DNA of 32,892 bases from Oligoflexus sp. (lineage in GTDB: Bacteria; Bdellovibrionota_B; Oligoflexia; Oligoflexales; Oligoflexaceae). The stretch covers positions 1-32,892 of the forward strand of contig JACMPP010000102.1 of the NCBI GenBank assembly GCA_014377445.1. The letters run 5' to 3'. Shown piece after piece: positions 1-8,402 of the stretch. Below the pieces are notes generated by a model. The model was not told the origin of the DNA. It did not search any database and saw nothing but the letters and a program-made list of their open reading frames with translations. How positions within the stretch are numbered: the stretch's first letter is position 1; the number at the start of each line of letters is the position of its first letter. A program made the translations under genes and the position numbers.

Positions 1-81
1 CACGATAATTCCGGCACAAGTTACGTCTTCCAAGGTGATCGAGCCTTCTCGCTTAAGATAGACCGAGAGTGGGAGCCTTAG
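1..81 (+). CDS. possible C-terminal end of a truncated upstream gene
   Basis: Frame 1 is open from the window edge to a TAG at 79-81 and would encode 26 residues ending in DREWEP. The composition (mixed polar and aromatic, no low-complexity run) is compatible with the end of a real protein. So short a stretch could also be open by chance. No family can be recognised and the start lies outside the window. Confidence 0.22.
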   Translation, partial: HDNSGTSYVFQGDRAFSLKIDREWEP

Positions 82-515
82 GATCACCAAAGCCTTCTTG
101 TAAGCGATGTCCAGAGTCATATTTTCTAAAATTATTTCCTGTCAGAAATAGGTCCATCGCTTTGGTGTCAGGCTATGCAGGTTTTCGACGGCCCACTCAA
201 GATCTCTCTTGTCTATCCATCATCTTTCAGCACATACCGTGCTCTCGGATCCCGATGGTGTCTGCCGACCTTCCACATTACGGTTTGCCACTAGCAAGCA
301 CGGAACGAAGGCGTTTTCGAACTCCATCTTTAGCGTTAGCTTTGGAGATCATCTTAGCAAATCGCTCGCTAAATCCCGGTCAGCTGAAACCTTTAAATTG
401 AAAAATGTTAGCCTGATACAACTTAAATATCATAGAGTTAAAAATTATCTCTCTTTGTCGCTACGAAATTCCGAAAAGGAATTAGCTGTCCCAACGTACA
501 ACACACAGAGAGACT
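82..515. other. 434-base stretch with no supported gene
   Basis: Two overlapping open frames of about 110 codons exist here on the plus strand. Neither shows a recognisable motif or signal peptide, and neither has a convincing ribosome binding site. I see no tRNA, repeat array or clear terminator. The 3' end should hold the promoter and leader of the GH6 gene; an AGAGAG stretch just before 519 is its likely ribosome binding site. Confidence 0.4.
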
Positions 516-518
516 TTG

Positions 519-2021
519 ATGTCAAATGCTAAAGCTATTAGTAAAATATCTCTGCTCATGTCCTTAGCCGGTCTCTTCTCCTGTTCAGATAGGGCTAAAA
601 ATTATTCATCAGTTTCAGTAGGAGAAAATCAATTTGCGTCGAATATTAGTTCAAGCGCCACCTTTCTAACGGGCAGTTTCAAGACTTTAACGAAAAGTAC
701 CTATTTATGTGCGGAGGATCTCAAAGCTCGAAATGTCAAAGCTGATCGCTACAATGTCGATAGTTGGGAGACTTTAACTATCGTCGATAAAAACGGTGGT
801 GACTTAGAAAGTGGCGACCTCGTCTATCTGCGTACACACTCTGGGTACTTTCTCCAGGTGACAGATGGAAATTCGGAGCTGCTGAATGCTAGAAGTCCAA
901 ACTCAGACACTTGGGAACAATTTTCGATTGTGAGTGAAGATGGAAAAGCTATCAAAGATGGCAGTACTGTTGGGTTTAAATCGTTTATGACAGGAAAGTT
1001 TATGTCGGCATGGAACGGCGGCGGAGAAGATGTACGCGTTCAAGGCGTTAAGTTCGACGCGTGGGAAAAATTCATTTTTCACTCCATGGGCGTTTCAAAT
1101 TCTGATCAATCTCAAGAACCGGGTCAAATGCCAATCTCATCTCCGCCTTCAGACACGATATCGGTGACAGACAATTTGTTTGGCGATCAAAGCCCACAAT
1201 TGAATGCTGCAATCGACCGAATGGACGGTTCAAACCAAGAGCATGCGCGTCTTCTTCGTTATCTTGCAGCACAGCCAACTAGCAAGTGGTTCGGTGGATG
1301 GAATACAAACATCGAGGCGGATGTAAGTGGTTTCATGTCCCGAGCTGGTGAAAGGGTACCATCGCTTGTCCTTTACAATATTCCCAATCGCGATTGCGGA
1401 CATTACTCTGCGGGAGGCGCGGCAAATCTGTGGGAGTATAAAGTCTGGATTGACAAAGTCAGCCGTGGAATAGGGACAGGTAAAGCCATCATCGTCATTG
1501 AACCTGACGCAGTGACTTTGCAAGATTGCCTCTCTGGTTCAGCGCTTGATGATCGTATTAAGGCCCTTAATTATGCCGTGAATCAGCTTAAAAAGAATAG
1601 TCATGCAAAGGTCTATCTTGATGCGGGTAGCACGGACTGGCTCTCAGTTGACGAAGCCGTTTCGCGGCTTAAACGAAGTGGTATTGACTCAGCCGATGGA
1701 TTTGCACTTAATACGTCTAACTTTAGCAGTACGGAATCAACTGCAAGTTACGGCCGACAGATAAGTGCGGCGTTTTCTAATAAAAACTTCGTAATAGACA
1801 CAAGTCGAAATGGATTTGGACCTTTAAACAAGGAATGGTGTAATCCTCGAGGACGTGCGCTAGGCCATCCTCCAACACTCAACAGCGGGATTCCCGGAGT
1901 CGATGCCTTTCTTTGGATAAAGCGCCCAGGCGAGTCGGACGGTGAGTGTAACGGAGGGCCTTCTGCTGGAAATTTCTGGATAGAGTATGCACTCGAACTT
2001 GCTAAGAACGCAGGAGTATAG
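519..2021 (+). CDS. GH6 family glycoside hydrolase lipoprotein with N-terminal fascin-like beta-trefoil domain
   Basis: Predicted beta-1,4-glucan hydrolase (cellulase or cellobiohydrolase family 6), anchored as a lipoprotein. Numbering is from the ATG at 519; a TTG codon lies directly before it. The signal peptide ends in the lipobox LFSC (Cys about 22). Residues ~50-190 hold three trefoil-like repeats, each ending in a W-E-x-F/L-x-I pattern (SWETLTI, TWEQFSI, AWEKFIF), as in fascin-type beta-trefoils, possibly for glycan binding. After a Ser/Pro linker, residues ~215-500 are GH6. NIPNRDC (D~292) and VIEPDA (D~330) match the two N-terminal catalytic aspartates. VYLDAG and WCNPRGRALG are conserved core blocks, and KRPGESDG (D~474) matches the candidate base Asp of the KPGGECDG motif. 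All key acids are present, so it should be active. Exo versus endo mode cannot be judged. It appears to be a single-gene unit. Confidence 0.9.
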   Translation: MSNAKAISKISLLMSLAGLFSCSDRAKNYSSVSVGENQFASNISSSATFLTGSFKTLTKSTYLCAEDLKARNVKADRYNVDSWETLTIVDKNGGDLESGDLVYLRTHSGYFLQVTDGNSELLNARSPNSDTWEQFSIVSEDGKAIKDGSTVGFKSFMTGKFMSAWNGGGEDVRVQGVKFDAWEKFIFHSMGVSNSDQSQEPGQMPISSPPSDTISVTDNLFGDQSPQLNAAIDRMDGSNQEHARLLRYLAAQPTSKWFGGWNTNIEADVSGFMSRAGERVPSLVLYNIPNRDCGHYSAGGAANLWEYKVWIDKVSRGIGTGKAIIVIEPDAVTLQDCLSGSALDDRIKALNYAVNQLKKNSHAKVYLDAGSTDWLSVDEAVSRLKRSGIDSADGFALNTSNFSSTESTASYGRQISAAFSNKNFVIDTSRNGFGPLNKEWCNPRGRALGHPPTLNSGIPGVDAFLWIKRPGESDGECNGGPSAGNFWIEYALELAKNAGV

Positions 2022-2029
2022 TGAATGTG

Positions 2030-2056
2030 AGGGGAGGCAACTCGTGAGCCTCCCCT
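2030..2056. repeat. perfect 9-bp inverted repeat after the GH6 gene
   Basis: AGGGGAGGC (2030-2038) and GCCTCCCCT (2048-2056) flank a 9-nt loop, starting 9 nt after the stop codon. No T-run follows on either strand, so it is more likely an mRNA 3'-end stabiliser or the first of several stacked hairpins than a stand-alone terminator. Confidence 0.6.
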
Positions 2057-2098
2057 AAAGAAACAGTCAGCTATGGAAAGTGCCGCTAACCGTGAAGG

Positions 2099-2120
2099 TG
2101 GGCCGTCTTTCGACGGCCCA
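2099..2120. repeat. perfect 9-bp inverted repeat with TTTC tetraloop
   Basis: TGGGCCGTC (2099-2107), loop TTTC, GACGGCCCA (2112-2120). It is GC-rich and symmetrical, and sits between the GH6 hairpin and the T-run terminator candidate. No T-tract follows directly. Confidence 0.55.
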
Positions 2121-2127
2121 GATTAGA

Positions 2128-2190
2128 TGCTCGTTGCCTCGGTCAAGAATCGAAGCTAGAGGAGACTTCGCTTCTACGAGCACCTTTTTT
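2128..2190 (+). terminator. probable intrinsic terminator of the GH6 gene
   Basis: An outer stem TGCTCGT (2128-2134) / ACGAGCA (2176-2182) encloses an inner stem CGAAG (2151-2155) / CTTCG (2166-2170). It is followed by CC and six T residues (2185-2190). The extended stem is unusual, but the T-run on the plus strand fits termination of the GH6 transcript before the convergent minus-strand gene. Confidence 0.45.
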
Positions 2191-2215
2191 GTGGGATGAA
2201 TGAGAAATCGACTGC

Positions 2216-3547
2216 TTAAATCAAATCACAATTCGAATTAGGGAATTTTCCAAAGTAACTTATCCCCAGGTTTATGGATTTAATCGTGGGCTTATTGGCA
2301 ACGGAAGTGTCGACTTTTAAAGAAGCTCCTTTCAAGTCCGGCTGGCCAAATATCTGGCTTTCAAAAGGTATTTTCTTGGCATTTATGACCTCGATGCCTT
2401 TGACGGAACATATTTCCATGATGGAGGTAGCCTGGCTTTTGACGGCTCTGAATTTTATTTGAGCCTCATTTTTCTGTTGGCAACCGGGGCTCGAGCATTT
2501 GCGTAAAATACTCATGTCTATAGAGGATATACCGGTCATTTCTTCTTTGATGGGAATGATCAAGGACGGGCCTTTGTAGGTTAACTCACAGGTAGGACTA
2601 TCAGGATGATTGAGGCAGCGAAGGTTAAGCTTCAAAGTCTCGCCACTCGCCGAAGAGCTTATTCCCTGGAGAGTTTCACTCGCGAACTTTACAAGTTGCC
2701 CGGGCGCATTCGTAAGCCATGCTTCGGGGAGTTGCCAAGACTCTTGAGGAGCTTCCTTAGCTATCGGGAGATTTAAGGCCACCTCGGAATGGAGACTGCA
2801 ATCCCCGGAAGGAAAAGGACCTATAGGCCCGATTCCTGCAAAAGCCTTGATAAGTTTATAACCTAATCCGGGCTCCATAACTGCCTTGCCGTTTTGCGTT
2901 AATTTTAAATCGCCGTTGGCATCATAGACCGGGACGCTCGTCGACTGCTCTTCAACAATTGCGCTAAATCCATGGATGTCAGGTTTGTAGGTCCAGGCTG
3001 AGTAAAACTTAGATAAAAACCTAAAAGGAGTCTTAAGATTTACCCCCACTTCCAAGCCTTCGATTCGACATACTTTGAATTCATAATTTTTCTTTCCCTG
3101 TGGGCTTAAATAGCTCCTCGTCTTCATCCACATCCGCAAAGGCTCCACCGGGCAGTCGCGACTAAGGCAGCCTCTGCGAGCGAAGACCCCCCCGGACAGG
3201 GTGTTGAAGAAAAACTGCGTGAGATTCAATTGCAGTTCCCGTCCCCTATAGGTCAATCGGCAATGATCTTCGCCCCCGGCAAAGGGCTCGCAATCGATTT
3301 CAAAAGGTAAATCAGTGGAGGATCCCGGCTTCCCGTCAGGATCAGATGCCTTGGCCAGATGCGCGACGCTTTCGATCATTTCCAAAATGATTTCAGCGGG
3401 CTTTTGCTTGACGATTTTTAAAGGAATACCTTCTAGGGTTGCATCCTTTTCAGCTGCACTTATGGCTGAGGCATCAGGCTCATTATGTTTACAAGCCGAT
3501 GAAAGGACCAAAAAGCTCACTATGATTCGCACGATTACTTTACTCAT
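2216..3547 (-). CDS. lipoprotein of unknown function with two copies of a cysteine-containing domain
   Basis: Not recognised as a known family. The start at 3547 gives a lipoprotein signal, MSKVIVRIIVSFLVLSSAC, with Cys 19 as the lipidation site; an 18-codon longer reading would bury that signal and is rejected. The mature part is an internal duplication. The first copy has EIDCEP..DHCRLTYRG, FKVCRIEGLEV and FPSGDCSL. The second has NLRCLN..PTCELTYKG, MEICSVKGIEV and FPNSNCDLI. The matching cysteines suggest one disulphide pattern used twice. The protein ends exactly at the second copy's last motif. It is about 444 residues, convergent with the GH6 gene, and probably periplasmic or on the outer membrane. 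No catalytic motif is evident, so binding or structural roles are the most one can infer. Confidence 0.75.
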   Translation of the reverse strand: MSKVIVRIIVSFLVLSSACKHNEPDASAISAAEKDATLEGIPLKIVKQKPAEIILEMIESVAHLAKASDPDGKPGSSTDLPFEIDCEPFAGGEDHCRLTYRGRELQLNLTQFFFNTLSGGVFARRGCLSRDCPVEPLRMWMKTRSYLSPQGKKNYEFKVCRIEGLEVGVNLKTPFRFLSKFYSAWTYKPDIHGFSAIVEEQSTSVPVYDANGDLKLTQNGKAVMEPGLGYKLIKAFAGIGPIGPFPSGDCSLHSEVALNLPIAKEAPQESWQLPEAWLTNAPGQLVKFASETLQGISSSASGETLKLNLRCLNHPDSPTCELTYKGPSLIIPIKEEMTGISSIDMSILRKCSSPGCQQKNEAQIKFRAVKSQATSIMEICSVKGIEVINAKKIPFESQIFGQPDLKGASLKVDTSVANKPTIKSINLGISYFGKFPNSNCDLI

Positions 3548-3797
3548 AATTTCCCACAAAGAAATGAATCGATCCAATGAGCTACCTGATTCCTGAAACA
3601 ACTACTTAGGGAAAAAAACGTCATTCGAATTGGGAATTCCGCATCTGCCCTTTTGCAGTCAAAATAATTTTAGCATGGTTTTCGGCTTTCTCTTGTAGGG
3701 AAAGAAGGGTGTTCTTTGAATACCAGCAGCTACGTACGGGCAAGGCAACGTCTGCCAGTCGATCTCTCAGGTTGCTAAGCCTTGATCTAGCTAGCGC

Positions 3798-4415
3798 TTA
3801 ACCGAAAAGGGGAGGGAATGCATCCTGAATGGAAGCGGATGCACCTAAGGTCAAGGGGGTCGTCACATTCGTATCAAGGTCAGCACTGGTATCGCCAGAG
3901 GCCACAGCATAATTGAAGACCAGCGCTGTGGAACCTGTTCCCGAAGCATAGACAGCTTGGGTGTCGACGGCCCCCGTTTCAAGGGTCAAGCGGAAATTAC
4001 TTTCATTTGCCACGTAAACATTTTCTGAAAAATTCAGTGTGATTGGAATGATAGCACCGGCTTTGAAATAGCCGTTTGTAGCAGTCGAGGAGACATTCGT
4101 AATCGTCGGAACGCTGGTATCAACCGTGATCGGAGATACCGAGGAGATCCAGGTGCTTTTATTTCCAACCGCATCTTGCCCTTGCACACAGCCGTAGTAG
4201 GTGCCCCCGTTGACCCCGGTCATAGATTTCGGAGAGACAAGAGAGGTACTGACACTGATGCAAGAGCTTATGCAATCATTGGCTGCGCAGAGCTTGGTAT
4301 TATGAGTTACAGCAGAAGCATCGGTGCTATTGAGCCAGGCCAAGTTAAAGCTCAGAGATGAGCTGCTCGCTCCACTAAAGCCCACGGAGCTCGGAGCAGT
4401 AGGCCTCTTCGTCAC
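3798..4415 (-). pseudogene. fragment of an Ig-like/FN3-like repeat surface protein
   Basis: This reading frame encodes ~205 residues typical of tandem beta-sandwich adhesin repeats: long Ser/Thr-rich strands, the boundary PITVDTSVPTITNVSS, then FSENVYV and a LGASASIQDA end motif. It lacks a signal peptide; the only usable start is a GTG at 4415 with an in-frame TAA 18 bases upstream. It ends abruptly where the repeat motif would continue (SIQDA then FPPLFG and stop), which suggests a frameshift or deletion. Beyond the stop the same frame stays open for 58 more codons (3797-3621) with a helical-looking, unrecognised sequence. This is most likely one or two repeats left from a large exported adhesin after rearrangement. 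Confidence 0.6.
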
Positions 4416-4560
4416 GGATAGGGCTAGGAATTATCTCAAAGTCGGCTTTACGTATTTCAAAAAGATCAAATATTATGTGACATTCTTGCCAAGTGACCGC
4501 AGTACTCACCAAGGTTGCAGGCTACGCATTTGCCGTCACTCTCAACTCGCGAATTCATGA

Positions 4561-4671
4561 GGGAGTCTAGTTGAATTTAAGGCCCAAGACATGGGTCGTC
4601 GGATTAAAGCTTCTGACAAGGTCTCGGCGCTCTCCCAAGAAATTGCTAACGATCTTGGTGAAGATTACTGA
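4561..4671 (+). pseudogene. C-terminal remnant of an excisionase/HTH-type antitoxin
   Basis: The frame ending in the TGA at 4669-4671 encodes a short tail (LVEFKAQDMGRRIKASDK, then SALSQEIANDLGEDY). It resembles the C-terminal end of the excisionase-family HTH antitoxins that precede PIN toxins. An in-frame TGA at 4558-4560 cuts off the N-terminal DNA-binding part, and the other frames upstream do not restore it. Its stop codon overlaps the ATG of the following PIN gene (TGATG), the usual coupling of toxin-antitoxin pairs. Recognition rests on my memory of the family, not on a search. Confidence 0.45.
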
Positions 4672-4941
4672 TGCAGAAGTCAAACTTTACAGTCATCTAT
4701 GACACAAACGTTCTTTATCCCCCAATGCCTTCGGGATATTCTGATTCGTTTGGCCCTAAAGAATATCTTTCGCGCGAAGTGGACTGAGGATATTCTCGAT
4801 GAACTCAAAAGAAACCTAGTTCAGGCTGCAAAAGACCGATCGAAAAAGACAGGCCTTCCCCAAACGTTGAATGACTCTCATCAAGGACAAACTATAGCGG
4901 AATCCACCAATTCCTCGGACGTCAAAGGAATCGCCATCTGA
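4671..4941 (+). pseudogene. frameshifted PIN-domain toxin (VapC-like ribonuclease)
   Basis: From the ATG at 4671 the first frame reads FTVIYDTNVLYPP, the beta-1 strand of a PIN domain with its first metal-binding Asp (YDTNVLYP). The match then jumps one frame at a run of five C residues (about 4729-4733). It continues as CLRDILIRLALKNIFRAKWTEDILDELKRNL, a characteristic PIN block of this subfamily. Removing one C would rejoin YP-QCLRDIL, so a one-base insertion in the C-run is the simplest explanation. After RNL the similarity fades, and the distal part is replaced by the convergent PLD gene, overlapping its 3' end from 4881. The later PIN acidic residues are missing, so the toxin should be dead. 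The neighbouring antitoxin is also truncated. Confidence 0.6.
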
Positions 4942-6485
4942 AACGACTCGTCAAACACCTGGCTCTTCCAAGCCTTGGCAATTTCGGGATCAAATATCAA
5001 AATATTGATCTCACGCGATTGGTTCCAAGATTGGGTGTCCATGTTAGCGGCACCTACCGCCACGACTTCATCATCGACAACCATGAATTTCGCATGGGAA
5101 TTGTTGAGCCGATCTTCAGGCAGCTTGCCTTTAGGGTTATCCAGAACGACCTTCACCGCTGCTCCTTCTAGCTTTGAAAACCAGCGGAAATCATGGTGGG
5201 GACCTTTAGGTGCAGAGAGGTCGGCTTCCCGCAGCAAACGATTCACTGCTTTCGCATTCTGGCCTCCCTGACCCACTTGATTCTCCCCTCTGCAGTTGAA
5301 GAGCTTTGAGAGTAAAAGCTCAACCTTGACTTGCCTTTTTATGGCAGTCCCTAGTCCACGAACGACTGCATCGTCATTGAAATTCGGCGTTTGAATGTCG
5401 ATGCTAGCTCGAGCATTTTGGAACAGAGTCTGGAATGCGCGATTCTGAGTATTGTTGTTGCTTGTGGTCGGCAAGCCCTCACCATTACGCGAGGTGAAGA
5501 TAATTGGGATCCCGTTCTCACTTTTGTAAGCTTGGGTCATATTCTTTTCTACGGAATAGACAGTAAGAAATTTACGCTCGTAAGGAGTGCCGATTTTTTC
5601 AGCGAGATCGGCACGTCCATCGCGCTCCGTGCCTTGATCCGCTCGAATAAAATTGTTGATCAGATCCATTCGAACTGTCTTAGCTATTTCTCCTCCGACC
5701 ACATAGCCCCGATCGTTCCAGTTCACATCCTTATCATTGAAACGTTGAATATTTGCGCCTGTGATCATAGCAATCTGCCCATCGATAACCATGGATTTTG
5801 CGTGAGTCAGGCCAAGGGCTTGATGCGTGTAAGTGAGGACTTTGACATCGACGAATTGCGGATTGAGTTTGAGGGCCAGGACCCCAGCTCGAGCATCGGC
5901 TCCCGAATCGTTCGGTCGATCGATGCCAATGGCGCGTGAAATAAAATCAAGGGCTGTCGGCCCATGATTGGCGAGAATCCTCACGACCACAGGACTGCAA
6001 GTCGGGCAATCGGCCTCGCGCCTCTTCTCAAGGTCTTTCAGACCCTCCAGAACCTTCTGCGCAGAGTCCGAGACCGATTCCCAAACAAAAGTCTGGATAA
6101 GAACTTCTTCCTGCGCGGACGAGATGAGGGCGCGCATCTTGGAGAATATTTCTGGCCCGCGAACATACACCTTTCGATCGACAATATTGCCTTTCGTCAG
6201 AGCGTAGGGCTCGACTGAGCTGCTATTTTTAGCGACTTCCCTGGCATCGAATCGATCCAGAGGATTTTTATCCTTCGTAGTTCGACGTTCTAAGTCAAGA
6301 TTAGCCTGAAATTGCTCTTGAAGACATCGACTCGAGGACGATGAAAGTTGATTCGGGGCGACGACTGCAGTTATGCGCTCCAAAAGACTGGCATTCGCGC
6401 AAATGTCAGGCCTATTCGCCTTAAGTTCGCTATCGGTCGTGCGACAGGCACTGAGAAGAAGAAAGAAAGCTATGAGTCGGTACAT
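4881..6485 (-). CDS. phospholipase D / cardiolipin synthase-like lipoprotein
   Basis: Phosphodiesterase or transphosphatidylase of the PLD superfamily, probably exported. The start at 6485 gives the lipoprotein signal MYRLIAFFLLLSAC with Cys 14; an upstream in-frame start would add 16 residues before it and is unlikely. Two HKD half-sites are present: THAKSMVIDGQIAMITGANI (His~228, Lys~230, Asp~235) and SHAKFMVVDDEVVAVGAANM (His~464, Lys~466, Asp~471). The latter is followed by the usual SREINI strand. This is the bilobal layout of cardiolipin synthases and secreted PLDs. It is about 534 residues, in the expected range. It lies 68 nt downstream of the phospholipase C-type gene on the same strand, so the two probably work together on lipids outside the cytoplasm. 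Substrate is not predictable: phospholipid hydrolysis, head-group exchange or nucleic acid are all possible. Confidence 0.88.
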   Translation of the reverse strand: MYRLIAFFLLLSACRTTDSELKANRPDICANASLLERITAVVAPNQLSSSSSRCLQEQFQANLDLERRTTKDKNPLDRFDAREVAKNSSSVEPYALTKGNIVDRKVYVRGPEIFSKMRALISSAQEEVLIQTFVWESVSDSAQKVLEGLKDLEKRREADCPTCSPVVVRILANHGPTALDFISRAIGIDRPNDSGADARAGVLALKLNPQFVDVKVLTYTHQALGLTHAKSMVIDGQIAMITGANIQRFNDKDVNWNDRGYVVGGEIAKTVRMDLINNFIRADQGTERDGRADLAEKIGTPYERKFLTVYSVEKNMTQAYKSENGIPIIFTSRNGEGLPTTSNNNTQNRAFQTLFQNARASIDIQTPNFNDDAVVRGLGTAIKRQVKVELLLSKLFNCRGENQVGQGGQNAKAVNRLLREADLSAPKGPHHDFRWFSKLEGAAVKVVLDNPKGKLPEDRLNNSHAKFMVVDDEVVAVGAANMDTQSWNQSREINILIFDPEIAKAWKSQVFDESFQMAIPLTSEELVDSAIVCP

Positions 6486-6535
6486 AAACTGCCCCCCGTT
6501 GGTCAAAGCGTTATTGTATAGGCTATGACCCACAA

Positions 6536-6555
6536 AAAGGAACCTAAAGTCCTTT
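6536..6555 (-). terminator. small hairpin with T-run at the end of the phosphoesterase gene
   Basis: Read on the minus strand: AAAGGA, 8-nt loop, TCCTTT followed by two further T residues. The 6-bp stem is short and overlaps the TAA stop codon of the phosphoesterase gene. It may be a weak terminator or attenuator before the PLD gene. Confidence 0.35.
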
Positions 6556-7993
6556 ATTGATCTTCCAATATCGAGATTGCACCAAGGCTCTCAGCTTTCG
6601 TTAGCCAGGCCTGAGTCCGCTCTCGGCTTGATCGGGAATCGATGGCATGAGAGGGAATAGATCCCTCTGAAACCATACGTGCCAGCTCAGGCTGACCTTC
6701 AATCCCGCCATTGCTCAACAGCGAGCTCAGCTTGGAGCGCTTCAACTCAAGCACGGGAGCATCGCCAGCAGCTGCTTGTGGAAGGCCTACACGTGAAGGA
6801 TCGATACAGGACGAGAGGTCATTGGCAGCACTCATTCGGGGCGAAAGTGAAGCCATTCCGAAGCAAGTCTTTAAAGTCGCAGCGATTGAGGAGTGTTCGA
6901 GAGTTTGCTTACAAACTGCACCTCGTCGAACAGTTGGTCCAATCACTAAGGACGGCACCCGAAACCCTAATTGGCGAAACTCCGGATCCGCATCCGCACA
7001 GGTAGGCGGCGACACGTGATCAAAAAATCCGCCGTGCTCGTCGTATGTGATGATAAAAAGACTACGCGACCACTGTGGACTCTTAGCGAGCGCTTGGTAG
7101 ATACTAGCGATAAGGGCCTGACCCATGCGAACGTCATGACTCGGATGATCATCGTTGACTTGGAAATCGGGGTCGATCAATGAAAATGCCGGAAGGGTGC
7201 CTTTTTCCGCATCACGAAAGAAATCGCCTATGGGCGCGGTGGGATTCACACCGGAAAGAACTTTGCCCAAATACATGCCTGTGTAGGTGGCCACTCGTCC
7301 CGCGTGGTAGTTCCTTCCAATCTTGCCGACGTTTGGCAATGCTTCCCAAATCGTCTTGGGTGCTCTGCCGATATAAGGAACATTGTTTTTCAACCCACGT
7401 GCATCGGTCGCATGGATGATGGAGCGATTCGGCCATGTGGGTCCAAGGACTCCACCAAACCACCGATCGCAGAGCGTGTAGTTGTCCGCGAGCCAATAGC
7501 TAAATGGCAAAGTCTCACGATCAAAATACCCCATAACCTCATGACTGCGCGGCCCGGGGTAAACGCTGGCAAACCCATCGTTCCTGCCCCCGTTCCATTG
7601 CGCATGACAAGCCTTCCAACTGTGCGGAGGATCAGCCTGAACACCACTACTGAGTCTGTATGGACTCACCCGCACTCCATTGCGATCCACATTGAATTCA
7701 TCTCCGGAAAACCCATCGACAGAGCCCGCCGCCGGATATAAAGGGTCCTGATTGATAGCCCCGAAGTAGTGATCGAAAGATCGATTTTCCATGACGAGCG
7801 CCACTACGGTATCAATGCCCTCGAACAGATTCCGATTCCTGCCACTGGCTAGAAGCGATTGGGCTGACGATTGAGAAGATTTCATCGAACCGCAGGCTGT
7901 GCCTGTAAATGCTAGCGCAGATCCAAGCGCAAGTATCTGTCGACGATCCAATTGCAAGGGACTTAAGGTATCGTTCTTGTCTCGTGGTGGCAC
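6554..7993 (-). CDS. phosphoesterase family phospholipase C / acid phosphatase, Tat-type exported lipoprotein
   Basis: Member of the bacterial phospholipase C (non-hemolytic PlcN / acid phosphatase AcpA) phosphoesterase family, cleaving phosphate esters such as phospholipid head groups. The GTG start at 7993 has AAGGAG upstream. The N-terminus has twin arginines (LDRRQILALGSALAF, residues 15-29) followed by a lipobox-like TGTAC (Cys 34), so Tat export with lipidation is likely. Family motifs are ENRSFDHYFG (69-78), holding metal and nucleophile region residues; GPTWPNR (184-190); NDDHPSHDV (280-288); and DEHGGFFDHV (318-327). Length (479 residues) fits single-domain members; the C-terminal beta repeats of larger PlcN proteins are absent. 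It is the first gene of a likely two-gene unit with the PLD lipoprotein. Confidence in family is high, in exact substrate low. Confidence 0.9.
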   Translation of the reverse strand: MPPRDKNDTLSPLQLDRRQILALGSALAFTGTACGSMKSSQSSAQSLLASGRNRNLFEGIDTVVALVMENRSFDHYFGAINQDPLYPAAGSVDGFSGDEFNVDRNGVRVSPYRLSSGVQADPPHSWKACHAQWNGGRNDGFASVYPGPRSHEVMGYFDRETLPFSYWLADNYTLCDRWFGGVLGPTWPNRSIIHATDARGLKNNVPYIGRAPKTIWEALPNVGKIGRNYHAGRVATYTGMYLGKVLSGVNPTAPIGDFFRDAEKGTLPAFSLIDPDFQVNDDHPSHDVRMGQALIASIYQALAKSPQWSRSLFIITYDEHGGFFDHVSPPTCADADPEFRQLGFRVPSLVIGPTVRRGAVCKQTLEHSSIAATLKTCFGMASLSPRMSAANDLSSCIDPSRVGLPQAAAGDAPVLELKRSKLSSLLSNGGIEGQPELARMVSEGSIPSHAIDSRSSRERTQAWLTKAESLGAISILEDQ

Positions 7994-8156
7994 CGGGGAT
8001 GCTCCTTACGTGGTGAACTTGAATTTTTGCTTTGATAACATGAAGGTATCTGCTTTGAAATAAGAACGCAATGCTGAAGGCTATAGATTTATGAAATGTT
8101 ATCGTGAACTTTACTTTTCGTCCAATGTGCGGAGAAATTGCATTGCCAAGTGCTGA

Positions 8157-8402
8157 ATAGTCACTAAATTCTTTCTGGATAATTTCAGAGATTGTGTAGC
8201 AGCCAACAAAACAGCCAAGACAGAAAATCTCATCAGAATCCTCAACCCAAAAATCATGGGTTGGGCAAATTACTACAGAAGCGTTGTTTCAAAAAAGACT
8301 TTCTCTTACGTGGATCACCAGAGCGAGAAAGCGGGAAAGGCAAAAGGTTCTCGAAACACAGGGGTAACCGAGTCACAGGAATGTGGCCCTAGAAAGACTT
8401 GA
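8157..8402 (+). pseudogene. C-terminal remnant of a group II intron reverse transcriptase/maturase
   Basis: The frame opens after a TGA at 8154-8156 and encodes a maturase-type stretch: KFFLDNFRDCVAANKTAK, then LIRILNPKIMGWANYYR and VVSKKTFSYVDHQ. N-P-K-I-x-G-W-A-N-Y-Y-R is the hallmark of the thumb/maturase X domain of group II intron proteins. After VDHQ the sequence no longer matches and runs to a TGA at 8400. This implies deletion of the rest of the maturase C-terminus, and the reverse transcriptase core upstream is missing entirely. It cannot be functional. Confidence 0.8.

Noticed and set aside
69..532. Two ~110-codon frames upstream of the GH6 gene
   Set aside because: No family resemblance, no signal peptide, one overlaps the GH6 start; treated as chance open frames.
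5391..5939. 182-codon plus-strand frame within the PLD lipoprotein gene
   Set aside because: Antisense to the HKD-containing reading frame, with no recognisable protein features.
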